Below are positions 16,990-26,704 of a stretch of 64,000 nucleotides of DNA, one piece after another. Below the pieces are notes generated by a model, which had not been told where the DNA came from, did no database searches, and worked only from the letters and a program-made list of their open reading frames with translations. The position numbers and the translations under genes are program-made. Location: assembly GCA_900471485.1 (NCBI GenBank), contig UCEU01000004.1, forward strand, positions 62,001-126,000, written 5' to 3'. Positions within the stretch are counted from its first letter, which is position 1. Every line of letters starts with the position of its first letter. This DNA is from Hyphomicrobiales bacterium (lineage in GTDB: Bacteria > Pseudomonadota > Alphaproteobacteria > Rhizobiales > Rhizobiaceae).

Positions 16990-19860
16990 TCAATTAGGAT
17001 AGGTGTTCTGCCGGAGCGCTTCCAGAAGTTGGCGCGCCTTCACCACGGTCACGCACGGCAATACGTCATCGAACTCGGCGCAAACCGGAGACAGCAGTTC
17101 GGCCGCGGCCGCGTGCCGGTCGGCTTCCACCCATAGTTCCGCCAATGCCGTCGATGCCCGAAGCCGGAAGAAGAGCGCCCCGCTTTCCCTTGCGGTTTCC
17201 GTCGCGAGCAGCAGCGTTTCCGAGGCGCCCGACAGGTCGCCATCCAGTCGCTGCAGCATTGCGCGCATGCGCAGCAGTTCCGGCCGCGACCAGTGTTCGC
17301 CCTGCCGCTCGGCGCGGTCAAAGGCGGCGCTCAGGCAGTCGCGGGCGAGCGCGATGCGCCCATCGCGCAAGGCAGTTTCGGCGAGAGTGGTGAGATAGAA
17401 CGGCACCCGAACGAGGAAGTTGTTGGCGATGAGTTGCTCGATCGCGAGTTTCATCGTGTCGATTGCTTCCGGGTCGCCGTCCATGCTCCCGACGACGCCA
17501 CGGTAGAAAAGGCAGACCGGTCGCCAGATCGCGATGTCGCGCAGGGTAAGATTACGGGCAAGCGCCGTGACATGCCGGCGTGCGATCTCGGTATCGCCGG
17601 ACCAAAAGGCGATGGGCAGGGCGGCCTGGGCCAGAGCGTTGGAATGCGAGACGGTGTGGTTGAGCGCGACGCTATGGTCTAGCGCGTCCTGCAGCGCCGC
17701 CGCCGCTTCACCGCGATCTCCCGCTACCCAGGCGGTCATCGCCAATGCCACCCGCACCGAGACGAACCGGTCCATCTGGAAGCGGGCGACGGCCGAGCGC
17801 TTGGCGGTGGTGGCATTTTCGCGCGCCAGCCGCTTCAGGTCCAGGTGCGCGCGCCTTACCTCACCGCGATAGAAGATCGCCGCCAGCCGGACCCGTTCTC
17901 CCTCCACGACAGCCAGCCGTTCATCCTCGCCGCCTGCGAGCTTGGCGAACTGCTCGAGCGTCGCGATCGCCTGCCTGTGCCGCCCGGTGAAGCTCTGCAA
18001 TATGCCAAGGCCCCACAGCGTTCGAAGCTGATAGTCGACATTGCCGATCTCGCGGGCCAGCCGGTTGGCCTCCGTCCAGGCCGCGTCGGCTTCGGGGCCG
18101 AGACGATCGGAGAAATTGATGCCGGAGGCATAGGACGCGATGAGCTTCATCCTGACGGCGGGGTCGCAGCGCGACAGCGCTTGCGTGCATTGCAGCGCCC
18201 GCTCCACACATCGCCGGCTTTCAGCGACGGTCGACAATTCGTCCCAGAGCGGAATCGCGGCAGCGGTAAGGCGCACGCCCACTTCCAGCTGCGCGCCGTC
18301 GCCGAAGGTCCAGTCGATCGCCTTGCGCAAGTCGTTTGTTCGCTCTGCGTAGAACGCGGTCCATTCGTTCCTCGGTCGCCATAGCCACTCCGCTTCGGCT
18401 TGCTCGAACAGCCGGAGAAGATAGCGCGCGTGGCTGGATCGGGCGTCGGCGGCTTCGCCACTCCCGTCGAGCTGCGCGACCGCGAAGCTACGGGTGCTGT
18501 CGAGCAGCCGATAGCGTAGCCCTTCTGCGTCGTGCGAGACCGACAAAAGCGATTTCGCCGCGAGGCTTTCCGTGCACGTGGCGATCTCCCCGATGCCCAG
18601 GTCGATGTGACCCGCCACGCCGATGATATCGGAGATGGAAAAGCTTGCCGTAAAGACCGACACGAGGCGTAGAAGCTTGGCCTCGTCCCTCGATAGGAGC
18701 TGATAGCTCCACTCCATGGTCGCGAGCAGTTTCTGGTGTCGTTGCGGGACACCCTCAGAGCTGGCGACGAGCGGCTCGAAACTGTGTTCAAGCAGAACAA
18801 GCAGGGTTGTCGGCTTCAATATCGGCAGCCGCGACGCGGCAAGCTCGATTGCAAGCGCAATGCCGTCCAGGCGCCGACATATCGCTGCCACGACGGGCGC
18901 GTCGGCATCATCGAGTTGGTAGCCGCAGGCTTCGTCAACGCGTTGAACAAAGAGCTGGACGGCGGGGAAGGTCAGGGCATCCGCTCGGCTTTCTCCGCTG
19001 TGTTCGTCAGGGTACGGGAGCGGAGACAGGCGATAGACGCTCTCTGAGCGCGATCGAAGCGGCTCCCGGCTCGTGGCGATGATGTGAAGACCCGGAAGCG
19101 CGAGCGTCAGGTGTTCGGCGATCGCCGACGCGGTGCTGAGAACATGCTCGCAGTTGTCGAGCACCAGCAGCATTTCGTGACTGCGCAATGCCTCGACGAT
19201 CCCGGCAAGCGTATTTGCCCAAGTGCCGCCGATGCCCAACGACCTTGCTATCGTCACGTCCACAAGCTGGGGATCGCCGATGACGGCAAGATCCACAAAA
19301 CAAACACCGTCCCGATAGCGGTCCAGAAGGCTTCTCGCGACGGCGACGGCGACAGTCGTCTTGCCCACTCCGGCCGGTCCGACGACCGTTACCAGGCGGC
19401 TTTGCGGGAGCCTGGCAGAAAGCTCCGCAACGATGTCATCGCGACCGACAAGCTGCGGCAGAGGAGGCAGCTCGCGGGTCGAAGCCTTTGATGCATCGGG
19501 GGAAGGTTGCAGCTGGTCCCCACCATAGATGCGTAGAGGCGCAGCGAAGCGGTAGCCGCGCCCGTTCACGGTGGCAATGCACGACAGGCCCGAAGCCATT
19601 CGTGGAAGAGCACGGCGCAGCGCCGCGATGTTGACTTTCAGGTTGCTCTCATGAACGAAGGTGTTCGGCCAGGCGAAGCTCATCAGCTCGTCCTTGCCGA
19701 CGACTTCTCCCGAGCGGCTGACGAGCAGGTGGAGCAGATCGAGAGCCCGGCTTCCTACTCTCAACGGCTTGTCGCACAACATCAGCAATTGCCGGTCCGG
19801 AATGAACCGATAGTCACCAAAGCAATATGTCTTGCCGTCTAGTCTGCCGGATCGTTCCAT
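16990..19860 (-). CDS. Winged-helix regulator with STAND/AAA-type ATPase and TPR-like region
   Basis: Large 956-aa regulator. Residues 14-107 form an OmpR/CadC-type winged helix (RALDLLHLLVSRSGEVV, NLKVNIAALRRAL, GRGYRF). A P-loop NTPase follows, with Walker A GPAGVGKTT (161-169), Walker B-like LLVLDNCEHV and an ATSREPL sensor. The rest (about 500-950) is helical and repeat-like, as in ligand-sensing STAND proteins (COG3903 type). No TM segment. Its 3' end lies 10 bp from the ABM gene, so it is a good candidate to control the neighbouring aldehyde region; that link is inferred. Confidence 0.87.
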   Translation of the reverse strand: MERSGRLDGKTYCFGDYRFIPDRQLLMLCDKPLRVGSRALDLLHLLVSRSGEVVGKDELMSFAWPNTFVHESNLKVNIAALRRALPRMASGLSCIATVNGRGYRFAAPLRIYGGDQLQPSPDASKASTRELPPLPQLVGRDDIVAELSARLPQSRLVTVVGPAGVGKTTVAVAVARSLLDRYRDGVCFVDLAVIGDPQLVDVTIARSLGIGGTWANTLAGIVEALRSHEMLLVLDNCEHVLSTASAIAEHLTLALPGLHIIATSREPLRSRSESVYRLSPLPYPDEHSGESRADALTFPAVQLFVQRVDEACGYQLDDADAPVVAAICRRLDGIALAIELAASRLPILKPTTLLVLLEHSFEPLVASSEGVPQRHQKLLATMEWSYQLLSRDEAKLLRLVSVFTASFSISDIIGVAGHIDLGIGEIATCTESLAAKSLLSVSHDAEGLRYRLLDSTRSFAVAQLDGSGEAADARSSHARYLLRLFEQAEAEWLWRPRNEWTAFYAERTNDLRKAIDWTFGDGAQLEVGVRLTAAAIPLWDELSTVAESRRCVERALQCTQALSRCDPAVRMKLIASYASGINFSDRLGPEADAAWTEANRLAREIGNVDYQLRTLWGLGILQSFTGRHRQAIATLEQFAKLAGGEDERLAVVEGERVRLAAIFYRGEVRRAHLDLKRLARENATTAKRSAVARFQMDRFVSVRVALAMTAWVAGDRGEAAAALQDALDHSVALNHTVSHSNALAQAALPIAFWSGDTEIARRHVTALARNLTLRDIAIWRPVCLFYRGVVGSMDGDPEAIDTMKLAIEQLIANNFLVRVPFYLTTLAETALRDGRIALARDCLSAAFDRAERQGEHWSRPELLRMRAMLQRLDGDLSGASETLLLATETARESGALFFRLRASTALAELWVEADRHAAAAELLSPVCAEFDDVLPCVTVVKARQLLEALRQNTYPN

Positions 19861-20086
19861 GCGCCCTCAAATGATTCCGCCGTGAACGTGCTTTTCCAAG
19901 TGGCGCCGAACTGCATCGGACCGAAGGTATTCGAGGCTCCGCCTTTGGCGCATGTCAGCCAATTTAGCCGTTTTGCGCGCTAGCGTCACCCACACCGATG
20001 CTGCTCGGCAAGCTGAGGCGCCCCTTCATCATGGCGCAAGACGGCCGCTCTTGGCGCAAGGTCGGACGTTTCATCTTTCGATCGTG

Positions 20087-20557
20087 CTAGAAGCCAAAGT
20101 CGCTGAGGCCGGGATGATCATCCGGGCGGCGGCCCTGCGGCCAGTGAAACCGGCGGTCCTGTTCCTGTATCGCAACGTCGTTGATCGATGCGAAACGCTT
20201 TCGCATCAAGCCGTCGGCATCGAACTCCCAGTTCTCGTTTCCGTAGGAGCGGAACCAGTTGCCGCTGTCGTCGTGCCATTCGTAGGCGAAGCGAACCGCG
20301 ATGCGATTGTCGGCGAAGGCCCAGAGCTCCTTGATCAGCCGGTACTCGAGCTCGCGCTGCCATTTGCGCGTGAGAAAGCCGATGATCGCTTCGCGGCCGG
20401 TGAGGAATTCGGAGCGATTGCGCCATTGACTATCGGGCGTATAGGCCAGCGCCACCTTTTCGGGATTGCGGCTGTTCCACCCGTCTTCGGCAAGCCGGAC
20501 CTTTTCGCTCGCGGACGCCAAGGAAAAGGGTGGAAGGGGTGGTCTTGTGGTGTCCAT
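20087..20557 (-). CDS. NTF2-like protein, DUF1348 family
   Basis: 156-aa cone-fold (SnoaL/NTF2-like) protein. The DUF1348 pattern is visible: [41 protein letters not shown] and [13 protein letters not shown]. Function of the family is not established. It lies 2 bp after the PPOX-type gene and has its own GGAG site, so the two are co-transcribed. Confidence 0.82.
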   Translation of the reverse strand: MDTTRPPLPPFSLASASEKVRLAEDGWNSRNPEKVALAYTPDSQWRNRSEFLTGREAIIGFLTRKWQRELEYRLIKELWAFADNRIAVRFAYEWHDDSGNWFRSYGNENWEFDADGLMRKRFASINDVAIQEQDRRFHWPQGRRPDDHPGLSDFGF

Positions 20558-20559
20558 GT

Positions 20560-21183
20560 CTATTCTCCAATCGCTTCGATGCGGCTGCGCAACGCCAGAT
20601 TCTCTGCCTCCAGTTGGGCCAGCCGCTCACGCAATGGCGTCACGGCCTGCTCGACCTCGCGCTCGGTGTATCGCGGGGTGATATGTTGAGGGCAATTCCA
20701 GTCGAACGCTTCCAGCCGGAGGCGGAAAATCCGCTCCGCCTTGGCCCGGTATCCGACGTCGGAAACGAGGCTGGTCAGCGCGGGGTCGCTGTCGAGCGTC
20801 AGCTTCTCGACGTGCATGTAGATCTTGAGGCGTGCCCGCCGCGGATAGTCTACCAGGAAGAGACAGGCCCGGTCGTTCGCGGCAAAGTTTCCGGTGCTGA
20901 TGTATTGGCGGTTGCCTCTGTAGTCCGCGAAAGCCAGCGTCTTGCGATCCACGGCTTTGAGGAAACCTGGTGGCCCGCCGCGATGCTGAACATAGGGCCA
21001 GCCGGTTTCCGACACGGATGCCATGTAGAAGCTGTCGCGCGCGGCGATGAAGGCAAGCTCGTTCTCGGTAAAGCTGTCGGACTCGCGATCATGATCGCCC
21101 AGCCAGATTTGATCCGCCCCCATTTCGGCCTGCGCCAGCCGCACATTCGGAGTGATCGCAACGTCCAGGAAATGGTACGGCAT
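20560..21183 (-). CDS. Pyridoxamine 5'-phosphate oxidase-like flavoprotein
   Basis: 207 aa, FMN-binding split-barrel fold ([36 protein letters not shown]). The C-terminal 40 residues form a short coiled coil ([20 protein letters not shown]), as in the general pyridamine-phosphate-oxidase-related group that uses FMN or F420-like cofactors. Likely a flavin reductase or oxidase of unknown substrate rather than true PdxH. Confidence 0.82.
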   Translation of the reverse strand: MPYHFLDVAITPNVRLAQAEMGADQIWLGDHDRESDSFTENELAFIAARDSFYMASVSETGWPYVQHRGGPPGFLKAVDRKTLAFADYRGNRQYISTGNFAANDRACLFLVDYPRRARLKIYMHVEKLTLDSDPALTSLVSDVGYRAKAERIFRLRLEAFDWNCPQHITPRYTEREVEQAVTPLRERLAQLEAENLALRSRIEAIGE

Positions 21184-21284
21184 GGGTGATCTCCGGATTT
21201 CAGGTGCCTGCTCTGCTGCAGTTCCGGGTGCGACCGTAGCTTACACGAGCCTCGGCCGCACCTTCAGTCAGCATGGCACCGACA

Positions 21285-22259
21285 TCATTTGCCTGCGATG
21301 TTGCGATCCAGGAAGTCGTTGATAAGCGGCGCGGCGACGTCCAGCTTCTCTTCGAGCAGGAAATGACCGGAGTTCAGGATATGGACCTCGGCATCTGGGA
21401 GGTCCTTGAGATAAGGATGGGCGCCCGCTTCGGGGAAGATGTAATCGTTCTTGCCCCAGATGATGAGCGTGGGTGGTTTGCGCTCGCGAAAGAAGCTTTG
21501 GAAGTCAGGATATAGCGGCACATTGGTGCGGTAGTCGTACAGCATGTCGAGCTGGATATCGCGGTTGCCCGGCCTGTCCAGCAGAGCCTGATCGTGAACC
21601 CAATTGTCAGGGCTGATGCGCGATACGTCTTCCATGCCGTCGGTATATTGGAACTTCGTCGTTTCCAGCGTGACCAGACCATTGAGTGCCTCGCGGCTCT
21701 TGGCCGATCCGTCCGACCAGTAGGTCTTGATGGGATCCCAAAACTCCTTCAGCCCTTCGTCATAGGCGTTGCCGTTTTGAATGATTAGCCCGCTGACGCG
21801 CTCGGGGTGCTTCAGCGCCAGGCGGTAGCCCACCGGCGCACCGTAGTCCATGACGTACATCGCGTAGCTTTTGACAGCCAAATGATCCATCAGCTTGTCG
21901 ACGATATCGGTGGTTGTGGCAAACGTATAAGCATACTTGTCATGATCGGGAGCGGCGCTCTGGCCGTACCCCGGGTAATCCGGCGCGATGACATGGTAGC
22001 GGTCCGCAAGGAGCGGGATCAGGTTGCGGAACATGTGTGACGATGTCGGAAATCCATGCAGAAGCAGAACGACCGGAGCGTTAGCAGCACCGGCTTCCCG
22101 GTAGAAGATGTCGAGGCCTTCGATGGTCGCGGTTCTGTAGTGGACGGGAACCGGCGCTTTGCGATCCGCTGTGGTGGTCGCTGTGGGAACGGCATCTGCT
22201 GCTGCAGCAGGCGTCATGGTGGCGGTTGCCAGCATCAGGCATAAAATCAAGCTACGCAT
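21285..22259 (-). CDS. Secreted alpha/beta hydrolase, epoxide hydrolase/haloalkane dehalogenase type
   Basis: 324 aa with a signal peptide (MRSLILCLML, cleavage near AAA-ADA). The nucleophile elbow is VMDYGAPVG, giving Asp138 rather than Ser, the hallmark of epoxide hydrolases and haloalkane dehalogenases; HGFPTSS (68-74), an acidic residue in WGKNDYIFPE and His in NSGHFLLEE complete the site. GGGAG sits upstream of ATG 22259; an earlier frame start at 22304 is discarded. Probably detoxifies epoxide- or halide-type electrophiles in the periplasm. Confidence 0.84.
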   Translation of the reverse strand: MRSLILCLMLATATMTPAAAADAVPTATTTADRKAPVPVHYRTATIEGLDIFYREAGAANAPVVLLLHGFPTSSHMFRNLIPLLADRYHVIAPDYPGYGQSAAPDHDKYAYTFATTTDIVDKLMDHLAVKSYAMYVMDYGAPVGYRLALKHPERVSGLIIQNGNAYDEGLKEFWDPIKTYWSDGSAKSREALNGLVTLETTKFQYTDGMEDVSRISPDNWVHDQALLDRPGNRDIQLDMLYDYRTNVPLYPDFQSFFRERKPPTLIIWGKNDYIFPEAGAHPYLKDLPDAEVHILNSGHFLLEEKLDVAAPLINDFLDRNIAGK

Positions 22260-22596
22260 GATGGTCTCTCCCAATAATAGAGATGGAACGAATGTTTGTC
22301 TCAAAGGGGGGTGCTCGTGTATGCGGGCGTTGTCGCCGCCGTCGCGACAAACGCGGCCGCAGCACGCCGAATTCCGATGCCGATGAATGCATTTCGAATG
22401 ATGCAGCCCCCTAGCCGATCGGGCCTCATCAAAGCTCCGATATCTAACGAGTAGGCCCGATGACGATAACTCACAATTGCGATCTAAGTCCGATGCAACT
22501 AGACCATGGCATTGCGGCCATAGACCTTGGTATATTGATTAGTTCTTACGTAACTCACAGAAATCCCCTAAGAATTTCAATCGAGGCATCGGCGGT
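22260..22596. promoter_or_regulatory. Divergent intergenic region (hydrolase / sensor kinase)
   Basis: 337 bp, AT-richer toward 22530-22570, with stops in all useful frames. It separates the minus-strand hydrolase from the plus-strand kinase, so it must hold both promoters, but no convincing -35/-10 pair or repeat was found. Confidence 0.4.
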
Positions 22597-24540
22597 TTGG
22601 ATGTCAAAAAACTTCGCGCGGAGCATGGTGTGGATAGAAGACCGGAAGCCGATCCCATTGTCGACCTGATACCAGCGATGGTCTGGTCCGCGACGTCGGA
22701 TGGAATGCTGGATTTTGCCAACCAGCACTTTCTGGAATTCATCGGCGCCCCTTTGGATGCGATTTCCGGCGTGGAATTTTACCAGATTTTCCATCCCGAC
22801 GACACGGAGCGTCTGGCATCGGAATGGCACGCCATCATGGCGTCTCGCCGCGCCCGCGAGGTTGTTGGCAGGATCCGACGCCATGATAGCCAATATCGCT
22901 GGTGCACGCTTCGTCAAAAGCCGCGGCTAGGTGCCGATGGCAATGTCGAGAGGTGGTATGGCGTGGTTCTTGATATCGAGGACCGCAAGCAGGCCGAGGA
23001 TGCCTTGCAGACAACAAAGACGGCACTCGCGGCAAGCGAGGAAAACCTCAGCTTGATCATCAACTCCCTTCCGGTTCTCGTCTGGTCGGCCCGCCCGGAC
23101 GGGAGTGCCGATTTCGTCAATCAGAGTTGGCTGGATTATGCCGGTCTCCCGGCCGAGAAGGTTTTGGGCTGGGGCTTTCTCGATCTTTACCATCCGGATG
23201 ATGTTCCAGGCATGGTGGATATCTGGAAACGGGATCTCGCCCATTCCGACCACACTATCTTGAAGGGGCGTATTCGCGGAGCGGACGGAAAATACCGCTG
23301 GTTTTATTTTTCGGGCCGTAAGCTGATCGATGCAAATGGCACGGAGCGCTGGTTTGGCGTCAACATAGACATCGACAACCTCCAATCCGCCGAAGACGCA
23401 CTGCGAGAGGGCGAGGCGGCCCTGCGGGAAAGCGAGCGGAAGCTCAATCTCATCGTCAACACGATACCGGCCATGGCCTGGTCCTGCACGCCTGATGGAG
23501 CCTTGGAATACTGGAACCAGAACCTCATCGATTTCGTCGGCTTGCCCTTCGAGGAGATCGTTGGGTTTGGCTTCTATCGAATGTTTCACCCTGACGACGT
23601 CGAACTGATGCGTACCTCGTGGGAAGAGATTTTACGGACGAAACGCGGTCGTCCTGTCGATGCACGTATCAGACGTGCAGATGGAGAATTCCGATGGTTC
23701 AATCTCCGGCAGAACCCGCTGATGGATTCCGATGGCAATGTCATCAGATGGTACGGCGTGGTCGTCGATATCGAGGATCGCAAACGAGCGGAAGAATCGT
23801 TGCGACAAAGCCAGAGCGATCTGGCTCACGTGACGCGATTGACGGCAGCGGGTGAGCTCGCGGTGTCGATCGCTCATGAGGTCAACCAGCCACTGATGGC
23901 GATTGTCACAAACGCCGGCACCTGCCTGCGCTGGCTGCAACCCGGCAACACCGATCTGGAGCAGGCCCGATTGGCGGCGGAGAGAATTGTGAAAGACGGC
24001 CATCGCGCCGGCGACATCGTCGCCGGTATCAAGGCAATGGCTCAAAAGCTACCAGCAAAGATCGAGCGGACCGAACTGACCTCCGCGGTGCGCGACGTTC
24101 TCGACCTGTTGCGAGGGGAGCTTCAGAGGCGCGCGATCGAGGTCAATCTCGTCATGCCAGAACTCCCTGTTTCAGTCCTTGGTGACCGGACGCAGATACA
24201 ACAGGTCGTGCTGAACCTGGTCATGAACAGTGCAGAAGCGATGACTGCTTCCTCGAGACAGAGACGTATCGATATCAGCTGCACTTTGAGTGAACCGCGC
24301 CTTGTGAGCGTGAGCGTGTCGGATACGGGTCGGGGCGTCTCCGCGGGCGAGGTGGATCGCGTATTCGAAGCATTCTACAGCACGAAAACCGATGGCATAG
24401 GGATGGGGCTTTCTATTTGCCGTTCGATCGTAGAGGCTCATGGCGGCCGGATCTGGGTTTCTGCGCCCGACAGCGGTGCTGGCAGCGAGTTCAGTTTCAC
24501 TTTGCCAACGGTGGAAGGGATGCCCGACCGTGATCGATGA
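22597..24540 (+). CDS. Soluble triple-PAS sensor histidine kinase
   Basis: 647 aa without TM segments. Three PAS/PAC units (about 23-137, 150-265, 285-400), each with the FHPDD/YHPDD and RWYGVV/RWFGVN blocks, are followed by HisKA with phospho-acceptor His427 (SIAHEVNQP) and an HATPase domain: N-box Asn544, G1 box Asp576 (SDTGRG), G2 GIGMGLS (600-606). The HisKA type is that of FixL/NodV-like kinases. Start is a TTG at 22597 with GAGG at 22583-22586; the frame is closed at 22540 and no ATG/GTG lies between. The signal is unknown; no heme-PAS signature was identified. Overlaps its response regulator. Confidence 0.88.
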   Translation: MDVKKLRAEHGVDRRPEADPIVDLIPAMVWSATSDGMLDFANQHFLEFIGAPLDAISGVEFYQIFHPDDTERLASEWHAIMASRRAREVVGRIRRHDSQYRWCTLRQKPRLGADGNVERWYGVVLDIEDRKQAEDALQTTKTALAASEENLSLIINSLPVLVWSARPDGSADFVNQSWLDYAGLPAEKVLGWGFLDLYHPDDVPGMVDIWKRDLAHSDHTILKGRIRGADGKYRWFYFSGRKLIDANGTERWFGVNIDIDNLQSAEDALREGEAALRESERKLNLIVNTIPAMAWSCTPDGALEYWNQNLIDFVGLPFEEIVGFGFYRMFHPDDVELMRTSWEEILRTKRGRPVDARIRRADGEFRWFNLRQNPLMDSDGNVIRWYGVVVDIEDRKRAEESLRQSQSDLAHVTRLTAAGELAVSIAHEVNQPLMAIVTNAGTCLRWLQPGNTDLEQARLAAERIVKDGHRAGDIVAGIKAMAQKLPAKIERTELTSAVRDVLDLLRGELQRRAIEVNLVMPELPVSVLGDRTQIQQVVLNLVMNSAEAMTASSRQRRIDISCTLSEPRLVSVSVSDTGRGVSAGEVDRVFEAFYSTKTDGIGMGLSICRSIVEAHGGRIWVSAPDSGAGSEFSFTLPTVEGMPDRDR

Positions 24541-25153
24541 TCGCAAACGAGGACAGCCGACCGTTATTGTCATCGACGACGACGAAAGCGTCCGCGAAGC
24601 ACTGAAGGGACTGTTCGAATCCGTGGGGCTGACCGCAGAAACCCATGGTTCCGTGAGGGAGTTTCTTGCTGTGGACGACCCCGATCGAGCAGGCTGCATT
24701 GTTCTCGACATTCGTTTGCCAGGTCAAAGCGGTTTAGAGTTTCAGGAGGCGCTTGGGAAAAGCCAGCATCCACGATCCGTGGTGCTGATCAGCGCACATG
24801 TCGATGTCGCAATGGCCGTTCGCGCCATGAAAGCCGGAGCCATAGATGTGCTTACCAAACCGGTGCGCGAGCAAGACTTGCTCGAAGCGGTGAACCGTGC
24901 CTTGGCCAATGATCAAGCAAGACGCGAGGAGGCGAACCAGACGGGCGCACTGCGCCTGCGATATTCCAAACTAACGCACCGTGAGCAGGAGATCATGAGT
25001 CTTGTCGTTGCCGGAAAGCTTAACAAGCAAATAGCCGCCGAGGTACAGCTCGCCGAGGCTACGGTGAAGCTTCATCGAGGCCATATGATGCGCAAGATGC
25101 GCGCATCGTCGGTAGCGGATCTGGTAAGAATTGCCACTATTCTCGATAGGTAG
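24530..25153 (+). CDS. FixJ/NarL-type response regulator
   Basis: 207-aa two-domain regulator. Receiver: acid pair in VIDDDES (D16-D18), phospho-acceptor Asp60 (VLDIRLPG), Lys110 (LTKP). A LuxR-type helix-turn-helix fills 146-205 (LTHREQEIMSLVVAGKLNKQ). GTG 24530 is used: it overlaps the kinase stop and GGAAGGGA lies upstream; the frame extends left but only as kinase antisense-phase sequence. Partner of the kinase above. Confidence 0.9.
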   Translation: MIDDRKRGQPTVIVIDDDESVREALKGLFESVGLTAETHGSVREFLAVDDPDRAGCIVLDIRLPGQSGLEFQEALGKSQHPRSVVLISAHVDVAMAVRAMKAGAIDVLTKPVREQDLLEAVNRALANDQARREEANQTGALRLRYSKLTHREQEIMSLVVAGKLNKQIAAEVQLAEATVKLHRGHMMRKMRASSVADLVRIATILDR

Positions 25154-25260
25154 ACTTACCGACATCCGGGTCACCGGTTCATGTCCGATCAAGAGCGGGG
25201 AAAGCGGCGCCAAGGGCATTCTTTTGACGCCGAACGATTCCAGCGCGCTGGTGCCTGTTA

Positions 25261-26472
25261 TCACCGAGGCCCGTAAGGATATTGGCGAGGAAGCGTGTTG
25301 ATGCGTCCGTGTTGCCTCAACACGAGCGCGACCGCGCCCATGACCGTGTCGTCATTGCCGCGGAAGGTGCCGACGACGAAGCGAGGCTTGCGCTTTTCCG
25401 GCGAATGGGCGGGCGGCGCGACGGAGTGGCGTGCGAAACTTCGCTCGAGGCCATCGATGAAGCTCTCGCCTACCTCGGCCAATTTGCCGGCGATGATGAA
25501 CAGCGGCGGATTGAGGATGGTAAAGGCAATTCCCATTCCCCAGCCCGCCATCTCGGCCGCGTCATCGACAAGCCGCGCATACCCCGGATCGCCATTGCGC
25601 GCGCGTTCGACAAACTGTTCGATACTGACCGGTTCGCCGAAGGATTGCTCGGCATATCTCAGCAGCTGGAACCCACCGGCGAAGGTCTCAAGACAGCCGC
25701 GGTTGCCGCAGCGACATAGCGGTCCGCGCGGATCGAGCGACATGTGGCCGAACTCGGCGGCATATCCATGAGCGCCGCGCTGAACCGTGCTGTCGATGAC
25801 GATGGCGCCACCGATGCCGAGGTCGAACTTGAAGAGGACGAAGTTCGTCTCGCCCACGGCGGCTCCCCAGGTCATTTCCGCAAGCGCGCCGCAATGGCTT
25901 TCGTTTTCGACATGGATCGGGCACCCGAGCTGCTCGGCAAACACATCGGCGATATTGGTGCCGCACCATGTCGGCAGAATGGAGCCGTTGAGGATTTCAC
26001 CGTCATAGGAGACCGGTGCGGAAATCGCCAAACCCACACCGAGCAGCTCGGACATATCAATGCCGAGCAAGGCACATTGCTCCTCCAGACTGGCCCGCAC
26101 GCATCTGGCGGCGTCCTCGGGCGTATAGTCCGTATCCATCGCAAACCAGATGTCCGACAGCACGGTGTGGGCGAGATCGCAGATCGCGATCCGAATCTCA
26201 CCAAGTCCGAGGAGCACACCGGCGCAGCGTCCGGCCGCCGGGTTCAGCGACAGGAGCTGTGACGGTCGCCCAAAACCATTGCTCTTGGTGTCGACGTCGA
26301 GGACGACGCCGCTGTCTTTCAGCTCGGTGAGAAGCGTGGACACGGTCGATCGCGCCAACCCCGTCGACTTCACCAATTGCGTCGCGGTCGCCGATCCAAT
26401 CGCCGCGATGGCGCGCACGATGCGCCCAGCCGGCGAGGCTTGATCCTCGAAAAGTTCCCTGATGCCAACCAT
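25261..26472 (-). CDS. ROK family transcriptional regulator
   Basis: 403-aa sugar-responsive repressor. N-terminal winged helix (about 18-60: ATQLVKSTGLARSTVSTLL), then the ROK sugar-kinase-like fold with E240-x2-H243 (AAEFGH) and the zinc site C253, C255, C260 (CRCGNRGC). XylR/NagC-type members release DNA upon sugar binding. It diverges from the ABC/glycosidase operon at 26705, the obvious target. Convergent with the response regulator on its 3' side. Confidence 0.9.
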   Translation of the reverse strand: MVGIRELFEDQASPAGRIVRAIAAIGSATATQLVKSTGLARSTVSTLLTELKDSGVVLDVDTKSNGFGRPSQLLSLNPAAGRCAGVLLGLGEIRIAICDLAHTVLSDIWFAMDTDYTPEDAARCVRASLEEQCALLGIDMSELLGVGLAISAPVSYDGEILNGSILPTWCGTNIADVFAEQLGCPIHVENESHCGALAEMTWGAAVGETNFVLFKFDLGIGGAIVIDSTVQRGAHGYAAEFGHMSLDPRGPLCRCGNRGCLETFAGGFQLLRYAEQSFGEPVSIEQFVERARNGDPGYARLVDDAAEMAGWGMGIAFTILNPPLFIIAGKLAEVGESFIDGLERSFARHSVAPPAHSPEKRKPRFVVGTFRGNDDTVMGAVALVLRQHGRINTLPRQYPYGPR

Positions 26473-26549
26473 TCATAGCTCCTCCCATGAGACTAGCCCT
26501 GACTCGCCGCCAGGCCGCAACATATTTCTAAGCAGAAAATAATCGCGCC

Positions 26550-26634
26550 TATTTCGTAAGCGAGATCTGCCGTTTCGAAATATTAAGCCCGACTATGGGC
26601 GCTTATGCAATCGACTTTGTTCAAATACGAAATA
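26550..26634. promoter_or_regulatory. Candidate ROK operators between regulator and ABC operon
   Basis: TATTTCGTA (26550-26558) recurs as its exact inverse TACGAAATA (26626-26634), centres 76 bp apart, about seven helical turns, with a palindrome TTTCGAAA (26573-26580) between. A TTGACT that could be a -35 starts at 26639. The layout fits looping repression by a ROK dimer. Repeats are seen; binding is inferred. Confidence 0.5.
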
Positions 26635-26704
26635 AGTCTTGACTCCAATCGGAATTTTCGAGAGTGTGAACATTAGCGGAGAGGACCGCACAAGGGAGGG
26701 TTTA

